Positions 34,146-43,065 of a stretch of DNA of 64,000 bases are shown here, piece after piece. The stretch's first letter is position 1, and each line of letters starts with the position of its first letter. The stretch covers positions 124,001 through 188,000 of the forward strand of contig NZ_JBHSTP010000002.1 of assembly GCF_042660285.1 (NCBI RefSeq), given 5' to 3'. The translations under genes and the position numbers were made by a program. Under the pieces are notes generated by a model. That model had not been told where the DNA came from, did no database searches, and worked only from the letters and a program-made list of their open reading frames with translations. The DNA comes from Luethyella okanaganae. GTDB lineage: Bacteria; Actinomycetota; Actinomycetes; Actinomycetales; Microbacteriaceae.

Positions 34146-35588
34146 ATGTCGCAAGCCGCACTGTCCCAGGTCACTGCCGAAGCTATTGTCGGAGAGCCCG
34201 AGGTTCTCGAGGACCGCGCCGCCTTCACGCCGACATCGGACACCAACGCGCTCGCCGCAGAGGTCGCGTACAGCCCGGCCTGGCTGCGCCTCAAGGCTGC
34301 AGCGACCGCGCTGCAGTCGCTGCAGTCGCAAGACGGCTCCGTGTCTGAGACCGAAGACAAGCCGGCCGCGACCGAGAAGGTGGCCGCCATCGTCTCCGCC
34401 ATCGGTGAGCTGGCCCCTTTTTTTCCGCACGACGCCGCCTACCTGGCCACGCTCGCGACAGACTTCGAACGCTGGTCGGCCGAGGGACTGGGCGTTCCGG
34501 ACTTCCTCGACTCGCTCACGGCCTTCCAACCCCAACAGCACCGCGTCGACGGCTTGCGGCACCTCGTTGTGTTCCCGATGTACACGCAGAACGGCAGTTC
34601 CAACCGTTTCGTCGAGGCGGTGCTGGTCGAGGTGATCTGGCCCGAGTTCATCGAGGGACTCGAAGCGGGCGCCTACTCGAACAAGTTGTTCGTTCCGCTG
34701 CGGTTCGTGGACTTCACGCCCGGCTATGACACGAACTCGGCCGTGCTCTTCCCCGAGACGGTCGCGATGCGCGAAATACCTCCCTTCACCTGGGGCGCGA
34801 TCTTCCAGGACCGCGAGGCAGCCCGCTACCGCGCGGTCGTGCGGGCGGCATCCGAGATCACCAAACTCGAGCTGCCGGACGACGCGGCGGCGCTGCTGGA
34901 CGATCAGCACCTGGCCGAGGAGACCTTCGTGATGTGGGATCTCATCCACGACCGCACCCACATGCGCGGCGACCTGCCGTTCGACCCGTTCATGATCAAG
35001 CAGCGGATGCCGTTCTTCCTGTACTCGCTGGAAGAGCTGCGCTGCGACCTGACCGCGTTCCGCGAGTCGGTCGCGATCGAGCGCGACGAGAATGCGAGTG
35101 CCGAGGCGCGCAAGCACGCAAAGCTCGTGCAGTACGCGGTGATCTTCGACAGGATCTTCCGCTTCGCGATCACGGGGAGCCGGGTGCGCAACTACGATGG
35201 TCTCGGCGGCCAGCTGCTGTTCGCCTGGATGCACCAGCACCATGTGCTGCACTGGACCGACACGCAGCTCGCCTTCGACTGGGATGCCGTTCCAGACGTG
35301 GTGGTCGCGCTCGGCGCGCAGATCGACGAGCTGTACTGGAAGTCGATCGACCGGCCCAAGAAGGCGCACTGGCTCGCCGCCTACGACATGATCGCCGAGA
35401 CGCTGACCCCGAACCCCGCCTCGATGTGGGCGAAAGGCCTGCCGGAGGAGGTCCTCGCGGGTGCCCCGAAGGGTTACACCGACCTCGTGCTAGATGACGA
35501 GTTTCCCCTGTCGATGTTCTTCGAAGCACTCGACAAGAAGATGAAGCGCGTGATCGAGTCGACCGTCGGCATCACCGGACATGCCTGA
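34146..35588 (+). CDS. DUF6421-type protein, possible metalloenzyme
   Basis: 480 residues, no signal peptide or membrane helix. His-rich conserved-looking motifs are WDLIHDRTHMRG and WMHQHHVLHWTD, with several Glu/Asp nearby, as in helical di-metal or metal-dependent enzymes. I associate it with DUF6421, an actinobacterial family that often sits before an SDR gene, from memory. GGAGG precedes the ATG at 34146. The SDR gene follows 87 bp downstream, so the two probably act on the same compound. Function unknown. Confidence 0.72.
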   Translation: MSQAALSQVTAEAIVGEPEVLEDRAAFTPTSDTNALAAEVAYSPAWLRLKAAATALQSLQSQDGSVSETEDKPAATEKVAAIVSAIGELAPFFPHDAAYLATLATDFERWSAEGLGVPDFLDSLTAFQPQQHRVDGLRHLVVFPMYTQNGSSNRFVEAVLVEVIWPEFIEGLEAGAYSNKLFVPLRFVDFTPGYDTNSAVLFPETVAMREIPPFTWGAIFQDREAARYRAVVRAASEITKLELPDDAAALLDDQHLAEETFVMWDLIHDRTHMRGDLPFDPFMIKQRMPFFLYSLEELRCDLTAFRESVAIERDENASAEARKHAKLVQYAVIFDRIFRFAITGSRVRNYDGLGGQLLFAWMHQHHVLHWTDTQLAFDWDAVPDVVVALGAQIDELYWKSIDRPKKAHWLAAYDMIAETLTPNPASMWAKGLPEEVLAGAPKGYTDLVLDDEFPLSMFFEALDKKMKRVIESTVGITGHA

Positions 35589-35675
35589 CCCGTGCTCGCG
35601 GCGAGGTGCAGAGCTTCGGGGGTGCGGCGGTCCGCGCACCCCCGGGTTCTGCCGCATCAACGGAAGTGACCGAGG

Positions 35676-36374
35676 ATGGAGACGAACATCGTGACGGATA
35701 CCGCGGCACAGGGCACGGGACAGCACGAGGTCGGGGGCCGCACCGTGCTCATCGCCGGCGCGAGCAGCGCCGCGGGGCTCACGTGCGCCTCGGCCCTTCT
35801 CGACTCGGGGGCACGGGTGATCGCGGTCGGGTCCAACGCCGAGCATCTCGCGACGGCCCGGGCGCGGCATCCGGGTCTCGAGACAGAGCAGTGCGACCTC
35901 GCCGACCTCACCGCCGTCGAGGCGCTCGCCGCACGCGTGCACGATCGGTTCGGCCCGGTCGATGGTGTCATCCACCTCGTCGGGGGATGGCGCGGCGGCG
36001 GCGGGCTCGCCGGTCAGAGCGACGAGGACTGGCGTTTCCTCGAGAGCGGATTCGCGACGTTGCGCAATACCACCCGGGTCTTCGACGGCGACTTGCTCGC
36101 CTCGGCCGCGGGCCGATTGGCGATGGTCTCGTCGACCTCCGTCGACAACCCGCTTGCCGGGGGTGCCAACTATGCGGCGGCGAAGGCGGCCGCCGAAGCG
36201 TGGACGAAGGCCGTCGGGCAGGGTTTTCGCAAGGCCGGGGCTCCCGCGGCAGCCGTGATCTTCGTGGTGAAGGCGCTCGCCGGGCTCGAGGACGAACTCG
36301 CGGCATCCGTCGTCGATCTCTGGTCGACGGATGCCGCCCGGCTCAACGGTTCACGCATCCGCCTCGGCGCCTGA
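35676..36374 (+). CDS. SDR-family oxidoreductase paired with DUF6421
   Basis: 232 residues. The cofactor loop is GASSAAG, the catalytic pair is in YAAAK, and VIHLVGGWRGGGGL is an unusual Gly-rich loop after strand 4. The start may instead be the GTG at 35691, where GGAGA is better spaced. It ends with NGSRIRLGA, without the long C-terminal lid of classical SDRs. Co-transcribed with the DUF6421 gene. Confidence 0.85.
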   Translation: METNIVTDTAAQGTGQHEVGGRTVLIAGASSAAGLTCASALLDSGARVIAVGSNAEHLATARARHPGLETEQCDLADLTAVEALAARVHDRFGPVDGVIHLVGGWRGGGGLAGQSDEDWRFLESGFATLRNTTRVFDGDLLASAAGRLAMVSSTSVDNPLAGGANYAAAKAAAEAWTKAVGQGFRKAGAPAAAVIFVVKALAGLEDELAASVVDLWSTDAARLNGSRIRLGA

Positions 36375-36419
36375 GCCGGATCGCACCTGAGTTCGCGCCA
36401 CGCCTCGCACGACGCCGCG

Positions 36420-37730
36420 TCATCCCGTGGCCTGCGGAGGCACCTCGCTCGTCACCTCGGGCGTCGATGATCCGGACGCATCACTGGCCGTGTCGGCCGC
36501 GACCTTCTGCCGACGGCTGCCGAAGAGGAATGGCACGGCCAGCAGTTCGATGACCCCTCCGAAGAGCAGCGAGGTCGGGTAGCCGGAGAGGTCCGCCGAG
36601 CGGCCGAGCACCGGCTGGACGACCACCCCGCCCGCACTGCCCATGAGGGAGTCGAACGACAGCACCGTCGCCCGCTGCTTCGAAGGGATCATGTCGTTCA
36701 GGTACGCCTGTCGGATCGGCCCGCTTGCCGCGAAGACCATGCCCCACACGGCCAGCAGAACGAGGGCGACCCAGAAGTTGCGCGTCACGCCGAGCACCGC
36801 GAGCAGAAGAGCGCTCGTGACGGTGGCGAGGATGAGCGCCGTGGTGCGCTTGTGGAACAGCCGCCTGATGCGCGGGGCGAGCCAGCCGCCCAGCACCTGG
36901 GCCCCAGCCACGATGGCGGCGGCGAGTCCGGCGATCGAGTAGGCGCGGGAGTCGCCGTAGAGTTCGAGCAGGTAGGGCTGGAGCGCGTAGAAGGTGTAGA
37001 TCCCGACGCCAGCGGTAAAAGGCGCGGCGAGCATGACATAACGCACCGGTTTGTTCTTCAGGCCGTGTTCGATCGATTCGGAGAGCACCGTACGCGTCGC
37101 GCGGATCGGATGGGCCATGGGCGAGCGGGTGAATCCGAGGTCCCTCATCAACCAGGCGGCGATCGCGAACATGACGAGCAGCACACCGACGCGCATGAGG
37201 AAGGGCACCCCCAGATTCGTCGCCTGCGCGACGACCCCGCCGAGCACAGAGCCGCCGAGCATCGCGGCGCCGGAGATCATCTGTCCACGCCCGAAGACCG
37301 TCTCGAGACCGCTGTCGTGGCCGACGGAGTGCAGGGCGTCGACGAGCCAGGCGTCGACGGCGCCCGAGAAGAAGGTGAAGCCCAAGCCGAGCAGGATCGA
37401 CACGACGGCCCAGCTCCAGAACGGTGCCGAGATCTGCCACATGACGTAGTAGAGGTAGGTGGATGCGGCCAGGGTGATTGTGCCAAGCAGATACGAGACA
37501 CGCCGCCCCCAGGTGTCCGCGACGACACCAGTCGGCACCTCGAAGATCACCATGCCGGCCGTGAAGAAGGCGTTGGCCGCGAAGGCCTCGAGGTTGCTCA
37601 GCCCCGCGTCGAGCAGGAACAGGGTGTTGATGCCCCAGATGAACGAGGCCGCGAGGGTATTGCCCAACAGCAACGTCAGATAGATGCGTTGGATGCGGCG
37701 GGCTGCGGCGTTCATGGCCTGGCCGCTCAC
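36420..37730 (-). CDS. MFS transporter
   Basis: 436 residues, twelve helices; the first cytoplasmic loop has GVVADTWGRRVSYLLG, a classical MFS motif A. The C-terminus is Ser/Thr/Pro-rich. I choose the GTG at 37730 because GGAGG lies 6 nt before it; ATG 37715 and GTG 37748 are alternatives. It converges on the SDR gene; substrate unknown. Confidence 0.87.
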   Translation of the reverse strand: MSGQAMNAAARRIQRIYLTLLLGNTLAASFIWGINTLFLLDAGLSNLEAFAANAFFTAGMVIFEVPTGVVADTWGRRVSYLLGTITLAASTYLYYVMWQISAPFWSWAVVSILLGLGFTFFSGAVDAWLVDALHSVGHDSGLETVFGRGQMISGAAMLGGSVLGGVVAQATNLGVPFLMRVGVLLVMFAIAAWLMRDLGFTRSPMAHPIRATRTVLSESIEHGLKNKPVRYVMLAAPFTAGVGIYTFYALQPYLLELYGDSRAYSIAGLAAAIVAGAQVLGGWLAPRIRRLFHKRTTALILATVTSALLLAVLGVTRNFWVALVLLAVWGMVFAASGPIRQAYLNDMIPSKQRATVLSFDSLMGSAGGVVVQPVLGRSADLSGYPTSLLFGGVIELLAVPFLFGSRRQKVAADTASDASGSSTPEVTSEVPPQATG

Positions 37731-38214
37731 GTGAATCCTCCACGACACCTCACATGCTCATCATCCTCGTCTCGGGCGCTTCGAGCCAGTCCCGCTGGGA
37801 AGCACCCCGTCACCGGCCGGAACGAACCCAGGAGTCCGAGCTCGCGCGTCGAACCGGCTTGACGCCGGCTTGACGCCGCCTCGGCCCCGGTCTACCCACC
37901 GATATGCCCGCCGACTCGGCGACCGGGCGGTCATCCCCCGGATGCTGGTGGCGGAAGGCGACACTGACCGAACAGCCCAGTAAAACACTGGGGAGTCACG
38001 GTATGACAGCACAGTTTCTCCGACTGTGACCGCAGACCACTCGCCCTGTCAAGCCCCTGGTTCAGAGAGGGGAACTCGCTGCCGCACGATGACCATGATG
38101 ACGTGGAGATCGTTCCATCGCGCGACATCCTAGGTCCGTCGAACCCGACCCGCGACATGGCATCCGTCAGGCGGCGGATCCGCGCAAACGCCCACGCCCG
38201 GTAGCGTGAACGGC
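37731..38214. other. 484-bp stretch without a recognised gene
   Basis: Divergent region between an MFS gene and a sensor kinase gene. Short frames on either strand show no domain or ribosome site. A TTGACGCCG word is repeated at 37859-37878. The kinase -10 is at 38202-38207. Confidence 0.5.
38202..38207 (+). promoter_or_regulatory. -10 box of the leaderless histidine kinase gene
   Basis: TAGCGT, 7 nt before the ATG at 38215. Confidence 0.5.
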
Positions 38215-39558
38215 ATGACGACCGTGGTTCCTGAGAGCAGCTGGCGCAGGCCCAGACCCGATCGGGCCGGGTATCGTCGAGACGCCCTGGTGGCGATCGT
38301 GCTCGCGGGGGCGACCCTCCTCAGCGTGCTGCTCTCCCGCGCCGCCGGAATCTTCGACGGCGCGCCGCTGTGGCAATCGGCCGTCTGGGTCGCGTGCATG
38401 TCCCTGCCGCTCGCCTTTCGCCGCCGCTGGCCCGAGGCCGCCGCGATCATCGTGACAGCGGCCTTCTTCGCGGGGGTCACCCTCGAGGTCGCCGAACTGC
38501 TCTTCTCCAATATCTGCCTCTTCGTGGCGATCTACTCCCTGGGCGCCTGGGGACGCAACCGGGCGCGCGCCGCTTGGCTGCGCGGCGTCATCGTCGTCGG
38601 CATGTTCGGCTGGCTGTTCGCGCAACTCATCATCGCCGCCGGTCAGCCGGACTACCTTCCCGAGGTGTCGCGCAGCGGAACGCTCTCTCCGTACCTCGCC
38701 GTCGGCCTCATCCAGATCATCACCAATGTGCTGTACTTCGGCGGCGCCTACTACTTCGGCAATGCGGCCTATCGCTCGGCGCGCGAACGACACGAACTCG
38801 AGCGACGCACCCAGGAGCTCGCCGCGGAGCGCGAGCGCACCCAGGCTCAGGCCGTAGCGCTCGAACGGGTGCGCATCGCCCGTGAGCTGCACGACGTCGT
38901 AGCCCATCACGTGTCGGTCATGGGGGTTCAGGCCGGCGCGGCGCGGCGCGTGCTCGATCGCGATCCAGCACAGGCCGCCGCCTCGCTCAGCGCGATCGAG
39001 GCGAACGCGCGCGAGGCCGTCGACGAGTTGCACCTGCTGCTCGGAACTCTGCGTGCCGACGAGGCAGACGAGGCAGACATCGGTGCCACTCTAAGCACGA
39101 GCACGCGTGGCCTCCATCAGCTCGACGAGCTGGTGGCGGATGCCGCTGCGGCGGGCCTTTCCGTCACCATGAGCACCGTCGGCTCCTCGCGCACCGTGCC
39201 GACGACCATCGGATTCACTGCCTACCGGATCGCCCAAGAGGCACTCACGAACACGCGCAAACACGCAGGACCCGATGCCTCTGCAGACCTGCGGGTGCGC
39301 TATCTGCCCGACAGTCTCGAGCTCGAGGTGAGAGATCACGGCACCGGAACGGCGTCCCTCGGCCCCGTCCACGGCTCCGGCCCCGCCCGCAACTCCGGCC
39401 TCGGACTGATCGGCATGCGCGAGAGGGTCGCCGCGGTCGGCGGCACACTGGAGCTCGGGCCACGAGCGCGCGGCGGGTATCTCGTGCGCGCCCGGTTCCC
39501 GCTGCCGACCCCGGCCGTCGCGGTCGACGATCACAGCCAGGGAGAATCCGGTGACTGA
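38215..39558 (+). CDS. Sensor histidine kinase (NarL/DesK type)
   Basis: 447 residues: four or five transmembrane helices, a short coiled coil, a HisKA_3 dimerisation region with RELHDVVAHHVSVMG (phospho-His), and a HATPase domain with GLGLIGMRERV. It senses an unknown membrane or envelope cue and phosphorylates the regulator at 39551. The stop overlaps the regulator start by 8 nt. The following ABC transporter is a likely target. Confidence 0.93.
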   Translation: MTTVVPESSWRRPRPDRAGYRRDALVAIVLAGATLLSVLLSRAAGIFDGAPLWQSAVWVACMSLPLAFRRRWPEAAAIIVTAAFFAGVTLEVAELLFSNICLFVAIYSLGAWGRNRARAAWLRGVIVVGMFGWLFAQLIIAAGQPDYLPEVSRSGTLSPYLAVGLIQIITNVLYFGGAYYFGNAAYRSARERHELERRTQELAAERERTQAQAVALERVRIARELHDVVAHHVSVMGVQAGAARRVLDRDPAQAAASLSAIEANAREAVDELHLLLGTLRADEADEADIGATLSTSTRGLHQLDELVADAAAAGLSVTMSTVGSSRTVPTTIGFTAYRIAQEALTNTRKHAGPDASADLRVRYLPDSLELEVRDHGTGTASLGPVHGSGPARNSGLGLIGMRERVAAVGGTLELGPRARGGYLVRARFPLPTPAVAVDDHSQGESGD

Positions 39559-40345
39559 CCCTGCCCTGATCCGCGTGCTCCTCATCGACGACCAGGAGCT
39601 GGTGCGCGCTGGTTTCCGCATCATCCTCGAGTCGGAGCCGGGCATCGAGGTCGTCGGCGAGGGCGAGAACGGTGAGATAGCCATCCGGCTGGCACGGGAG
39701 CTGCATCCCGATGTGATCTGCATGGACGTGCAGATGGCGGGCATGGACGGCCTGGAAGCCACCCGCATGATCACCTCCGACGACGGAATCGCCGCCCATG
39801 TGCTGGTGCTCACGACCTTCAATCGGGAGGACTACCTGTTCACCGCATTGAAGGCGGGCGCGAGCGGCTTCCTGCTCAAGAACGCGTCTCCTGAGGAGCT
39901 CGTGCACGCCGTGCAGGTGCTCGCGCGCGGTGACGCCCTGCTGTCACCCGACGTCACCCGACAGGTGATCGAACGAGCCCGGGATGCCGTTCCGCGGGCG
40001 ACCGCTGCTCAGGAGCCGATGCGTCCGGTCCACGGAGCGCCACCCGATCGGCCCGCCCGGTCCTCAGCGATGTTCGACGTCTCCGGCGAGGGACTGAGCC
40101 ATCGACGCGGTCATCCGGCGATCGTCGAGCTCACGGATCGGGAACGCGAGGTGCTCCACCTGCTCGCCGGCGGTCTCTCCAACGCCGAGATCGCCCGACG
40201 GCTCTATCTCGGCGAGGCGACCGTCAAGACCCACGTCTCCAAAGTGCTCATGAAGCTCAACCTGCGCGACCGGATCCAGGCGGTGATCTTCGCCTACGAG
40301 CACGGGCTGGCGAACCCGGACGCCTCACCTCGAACGAGCCCTTGA
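39551..40345 (+). CDS. LuxR/NarL-family response regulator
   Basis: 264 residues: receiver domain with Asp59 (MDVQM) and the conserved Lys in FLLKNASPEEL, then a ~45-residue Pro/Arg-rich linker, longer than usual, and a C-terminal HTH (LTDREREVLHLLAGGLSNAEIA). The GTG start overlaps the kinase gene. It probably controls the ABC transporter at 40789. Confidence 0.93.
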   Translation: MTDPALIRVLLIDDQELVRAGFRIILESEPGIEVVGEGENGEIAIRLARELHPDVICMDVQMAGMDGLEATRMITSDDGIAAHVLVLTTFNREDYLFTALKAGASGFLLKNASPEELVHAVQVLARGDALLSPDVTRQVIERARDAVPRATAAQEPMRPVHGAPPDRPARSSAMFDVSGEGLSHRRGHPAIVELTDREREVLHLLAGGLSNAEIARRLYLGEATVKTHVSKVLMKLNLRDRIQAVIFAYEHGLANPDASPRTSP

Positions 40346-40392
40346 CCACATCTCCCCGTCGTTCTGAATTTAAGTAATCAGCTAATTAAGGA

Positions 40393-40779
40393 ATGGCTTA
40401 CATGGTGGTCGTGAGGGACGAGCTGAGTATCGTCTTCACGGCGCTCGCCGATCCGACGATGCGCGCGATCCTCTCACGTCTCGCCCAGGGACCGGCGACG
40501 GTCGGTGAACTCGCCGAGCCGTTCTCGGTGAGCCGCCCGGCGATCTCGCAGCACCTCACGGTGCTCGGGTCGGCGGGCCTCATCGAACGCACGACGGAGG
40601 CCCAGTGGCGGCGGTGCACCATTCGCACCGCACCGCTCGATGAGGTCTCCGAGTGGGTCGACCGACACCGGGTCGCCTGGCAGCCCTCTACGCTGAGAAA
40701 CGGACTCCGACCGGACTCCGCCGTGCGACGGAGCGTTAACCGTCGCACAGCGGACCTGCGGCGACCGCCCTGCCCGTAG
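40393..40779 (+). pseudogene. ArsR-family regulator with replaced C-terminus
   Basis: 128 codons. Residues 1-95 form a normal ArsR winged helix (FTALADPTMRAILSRLAQGP, VSRPAISQHLTVL) of the YdfF-like group, which ends in a WxxRxxxLxxxL helix. Here the frame after HRVAW runs into an Arg/Pro-rich tail ending RRPPCP that overlaps the next promoter. This looks like a 3' deletion. The usual SRPBCC partner gene is absent. An AT-rich near-palindrome TAATCAGCTAATTA lies just upstream (40374-40387). It may still make a DNA-binding protein. Confidence 0.6.
40723..40748. promoter_or_regulatory. Perfect 9-8-9 inverted repeat before the ABC transporter promoter
   Basis: GTGCGACGG (40723-40731) and CCGTCGCAC (40740-40748) enclose AGCGTTAA. 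It stands 28 bp before the -10 TAGCGT (40777-40782) of the ABC gene. An operator for the response regulator is the likelier reading; a terminator for arsR is the alternative. Confidence 0.55.
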
Positions 40780-40788
40780 CGTGGAGGA

Positions 40789-41673
40789 ATGCTCGAACTC
40801 CATGACATCACCAAGCGCTACGGCGACAGGCTCGTTCTCGACCGGGTGACGTTCACCGTCGGTCGGGGTCGGATGACCGGCTTCGTCGGCGGAAACGGCG
40901 CCGGCAAGACCACGACGATGCGTATCATTCTCGGGGTGCTCGCCGCCGACGGCGGCGCCATCGCCCTGGACGGCTCACCGCTCACCGCTGCCGATCGACG
41001 CCGCTTCGGGTACATGCCCGAGGAACGCGGCCTCTATCCGAAGATGAAGGTCGCCGAGCAGCTCGTCTACCTCGCCCGGCTGCACGGCTTCGGCCCGGCC
41101 ACCGCTCAGCGCAATGCGACGGCCCTGCTTGAGCGGCTCGACCTGGGCGAGCGCGCGAACGAACCCGTGGAGCGGCTCTCCCTCGGCAACCAGCAGCGGG
41201 CGCAGATCGCCGCCGCCCTCGTGCACGACCCCGAGGTGCTCATCCTCGACGAGCCATTCTCCGGTCTCGACCCGATGGCCGTCGACGTCGTGCTGAACGT
41301 GCTCAAGGAGCGCACTGCCGCAGGCGTTCCCGTGCTGTTCTCCTCCCACCAACTCGACATCGTCGAACGGCTGTGCGACGACCTTGTCATCATCGCAGCG
41401 GGCGAGATCCGCGCCGACGGCCCCCGCGAGCGGCTGCGCCGTGAGCACAGCGAGGACCGCACCGAGATCCTGCTCTCAGGCGACGCCGGGTGGCTCCGGG
41501 AGGTTCCCGGCATCCACGTCGTGGACTTCGACGGCGGCTGGGCTCTCTTCGAGTCCGACTCGGAAGAGGCCAGGCAAGCGGTGCTGAATCGCGCGCTCCG
41601 CCACGGCGATGTGGTGAACTTCGGCCGCCAGCAATCGACCCTCGCCGAGATCTTCAAGGAGGTCGTGAAATGA
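40789..41673 (+). CDS. ABC transporter ATP-binding protein (NatA-like)
   Basis: 294 residues. Walker A GGNGAGKTT, signature LSLGNQQR, Walker B VLILDEPFSGLDP, and a C-terminal DUF4162-like extension of ~80 residues. It works with the permease whose gene overlaps by 4 nt. TAGCGT is 6 nt before the ATG, and those 6 nt are GGAGGA, so leaderless start or a very close ribosome site are both possible. Confidence 0.92.
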   Translation: MLELHDITKRYGDRLVLDRVTFTVGRGRMTGFVGGNGAGKTTTMRIILGVLAADGGAIALDGSPLTAADRRRFGYMPEERGLYPKMKVAEQLVYLARLHGFGPATAQRNATALLERLDLGERANEPVERLSLGNQQRAQIAAALVHDPEVLILDEPFSGLDPMAVDVVLNVLKERTAAGVPVLFSSHQLDIVERLCDDLVIIAAGEIRADGPRERLRREHSEDRTEILLSGDAGWLREVPGIHVVDFDGGWALFESDSEEARQAVLNRALRHGDVVNFGRQQSTLAEIFKEVVK

Positions 41674-42809
41674 GCACCGTGCGGAACACCGCCCGCGCCG
41701 ATGCGCCGGCCGAGACCCGACCGGCTGCGCCGGGCACCCTCGCGACGATCACACTCGTCGCCGGGCGCGAGATCTCGACCCGCCTACGCAGCAGGTCCTT
41801 CATCATCTCGACGGCCATCCTCATGCTCGTTGTGCTCGGTTCCGTGGTCGTCGGCGGTCTCATCAGCCAGAATGCGGAGGCGCCCAAGGTCGCCGTGGTC
41901 GGTTCCGCCGCAGGCGTCGTGGCGGGCACTCCCGGCCTCACCGCGATCGACGCCGCCGACCGGGACGCCGGCGAACGGATGCTGCGCGCCTCCGAGGTGT
42001 CCGCGGTCGTCGTGTCATCCGGTGCGGGAAGCGATCCCGTCGGCGTGACCGTCATCGGCCTGGACTCTGCCCCGCGAGAGGTGATCAACGCCCTGAGCCT
42101 GCGCCCGACGGTCGAGATCCTCGAGCCTGCGTCGCAGGACGGCGCTCTCATCTATTTCGTCGCCCTGGGCTTCGGCCTCGTCTTCCTGATGTCGGCCCTC
42201 ACCTTCGGTCAGACGATCGCGCTCAGCGTCGTCGAAGAGAAGCAGACGCGCATCGTCGAGATCCTCATGTCGACGATCCCGGTGCGCACCTTGCTCGCCG
42301 GCAAGGTGATCGGCAACTCGATCATGGCCTTCGGGCAGATCGTCGCCATCGGAGCCCTCGCCGTCATCGGCATGGTGGCGACGGGGCAACGTGTGCTGCT
42401 CGGCAGCATCGGCGCCCCGATCGTCTGGTTCATCGTGTTCTTCGCAATCGGCTTCGTGCTGCTGGCGGCCCTGTTCGCCGCATCCGCCGCCCTGGTGTCG
42501 CGCGCCGAAGACGTCGGAGCGGTCATCTCACCGGTGACGATGCTCGTGATGATCCCGTACTTCCTGGTGATCTTCTTCAACGACAATGAGACGGTGCTGA
42601 CGATCATGAGCTACGTTCCGTTCTCGGCACCCGTCGGCATGCCGATGCGCGTGTTCCTGGGCACCGCCCAGTGGTGGGAGCCGCTGCTCTCGCTCGCGAT
42701 CCTCGTCGCGACGACCGTGATCGTGCTCGGCTTCGCAGCACGGATCTACTCCAACTCGCTGCTGCGCACCGGCGCGAGGGTCACGCTCACGGAGGCCCTC
42801 AAGGGATAG
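41670..42809 (+). CDS. ABC-2 type permease (NatB-like)
   Basis: 379 residues: one N-terminal helix, a ~150-residue extracellular domain, then five helices including EEKQTRIVEILMSTIPVRTLLAGK, a hallmark of Na+/drug exporters of the NatAB type. The ATG overlaps the ATPase stop (ATGA). With the two-component system upstream it forms a likely envelope-stress or toxic-compound export module. Confidence 0.9.
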   Translation: MSTVRNTARADAPAETRPAAPGTLATITLVAGREISTRLRSRSFIISTAILMLVVLGSVVVGGLISQNAEAPKVAVVGSAAGVVAGTPGLTAIDAADRDAGERMLRASEVSAVVVSSGAGSDPVGVTVIGLDSAPREVINALSLRPTVEILEPASQDGALIYFVALGFGLVFLMSALTFGQTIALSVVEEKQTRIVEILMSTIPVRTLLAGKVIGNSIMAFGQIVAIGALAVIGMVATGQRVLLGSIGAPIVWFIVFFAIGFVLLAALFAASAALVSRAEDVGAVISPVTMLVMIPYFLVIFFNDNETVLTIMSYVPFSAPVGMPMRVFLGTAQWWEPLLSLAILVATTVIVLGFAARIYSNSLLRTGARVTLTEALKG

Positions 42810-43010
42810 GCGGCGGCGACGCGACCGACAGGGGATGCGAGCGGCGCCACCGGAGTGGTGGCGTCGCACGTGCGAGCGACGAGCCGGCGACCGCAGGCTC
42901 CCGCCTGTGGAGGAGGCCCGGCGGGCTCAGCCAACGGTGAGGGCGCTCGATAGACCGCACTTGGGCGACTGCCGAGATCGTCGTGAAACAGCGTCAGCTC
43001 CTGCAGTTGC

Positions 43011-43049
43011 GCATACGCATACGCATACGTCAGCGTCAGCGTCAGCGTC
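43011..43049. repeat. Two adjoining hexanucleotide repeats
   Basis: GCATAC occurs three times (43011-43028) and GTCAGC three times plus GTC (43029-43049). They end 17 nt before the GTG of the threonine aldolase gene, within its 5' region. Confidence 0.85.
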
Positions 43050-43065
43050 TGGAAGACTGGAGGGC

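Noticed and set aside
37859..38160. tRNA or attachment site in the intergenic region
   Set aside because: No cloverleaf or CCA end, and no direct repeat of attachment-site length was found.
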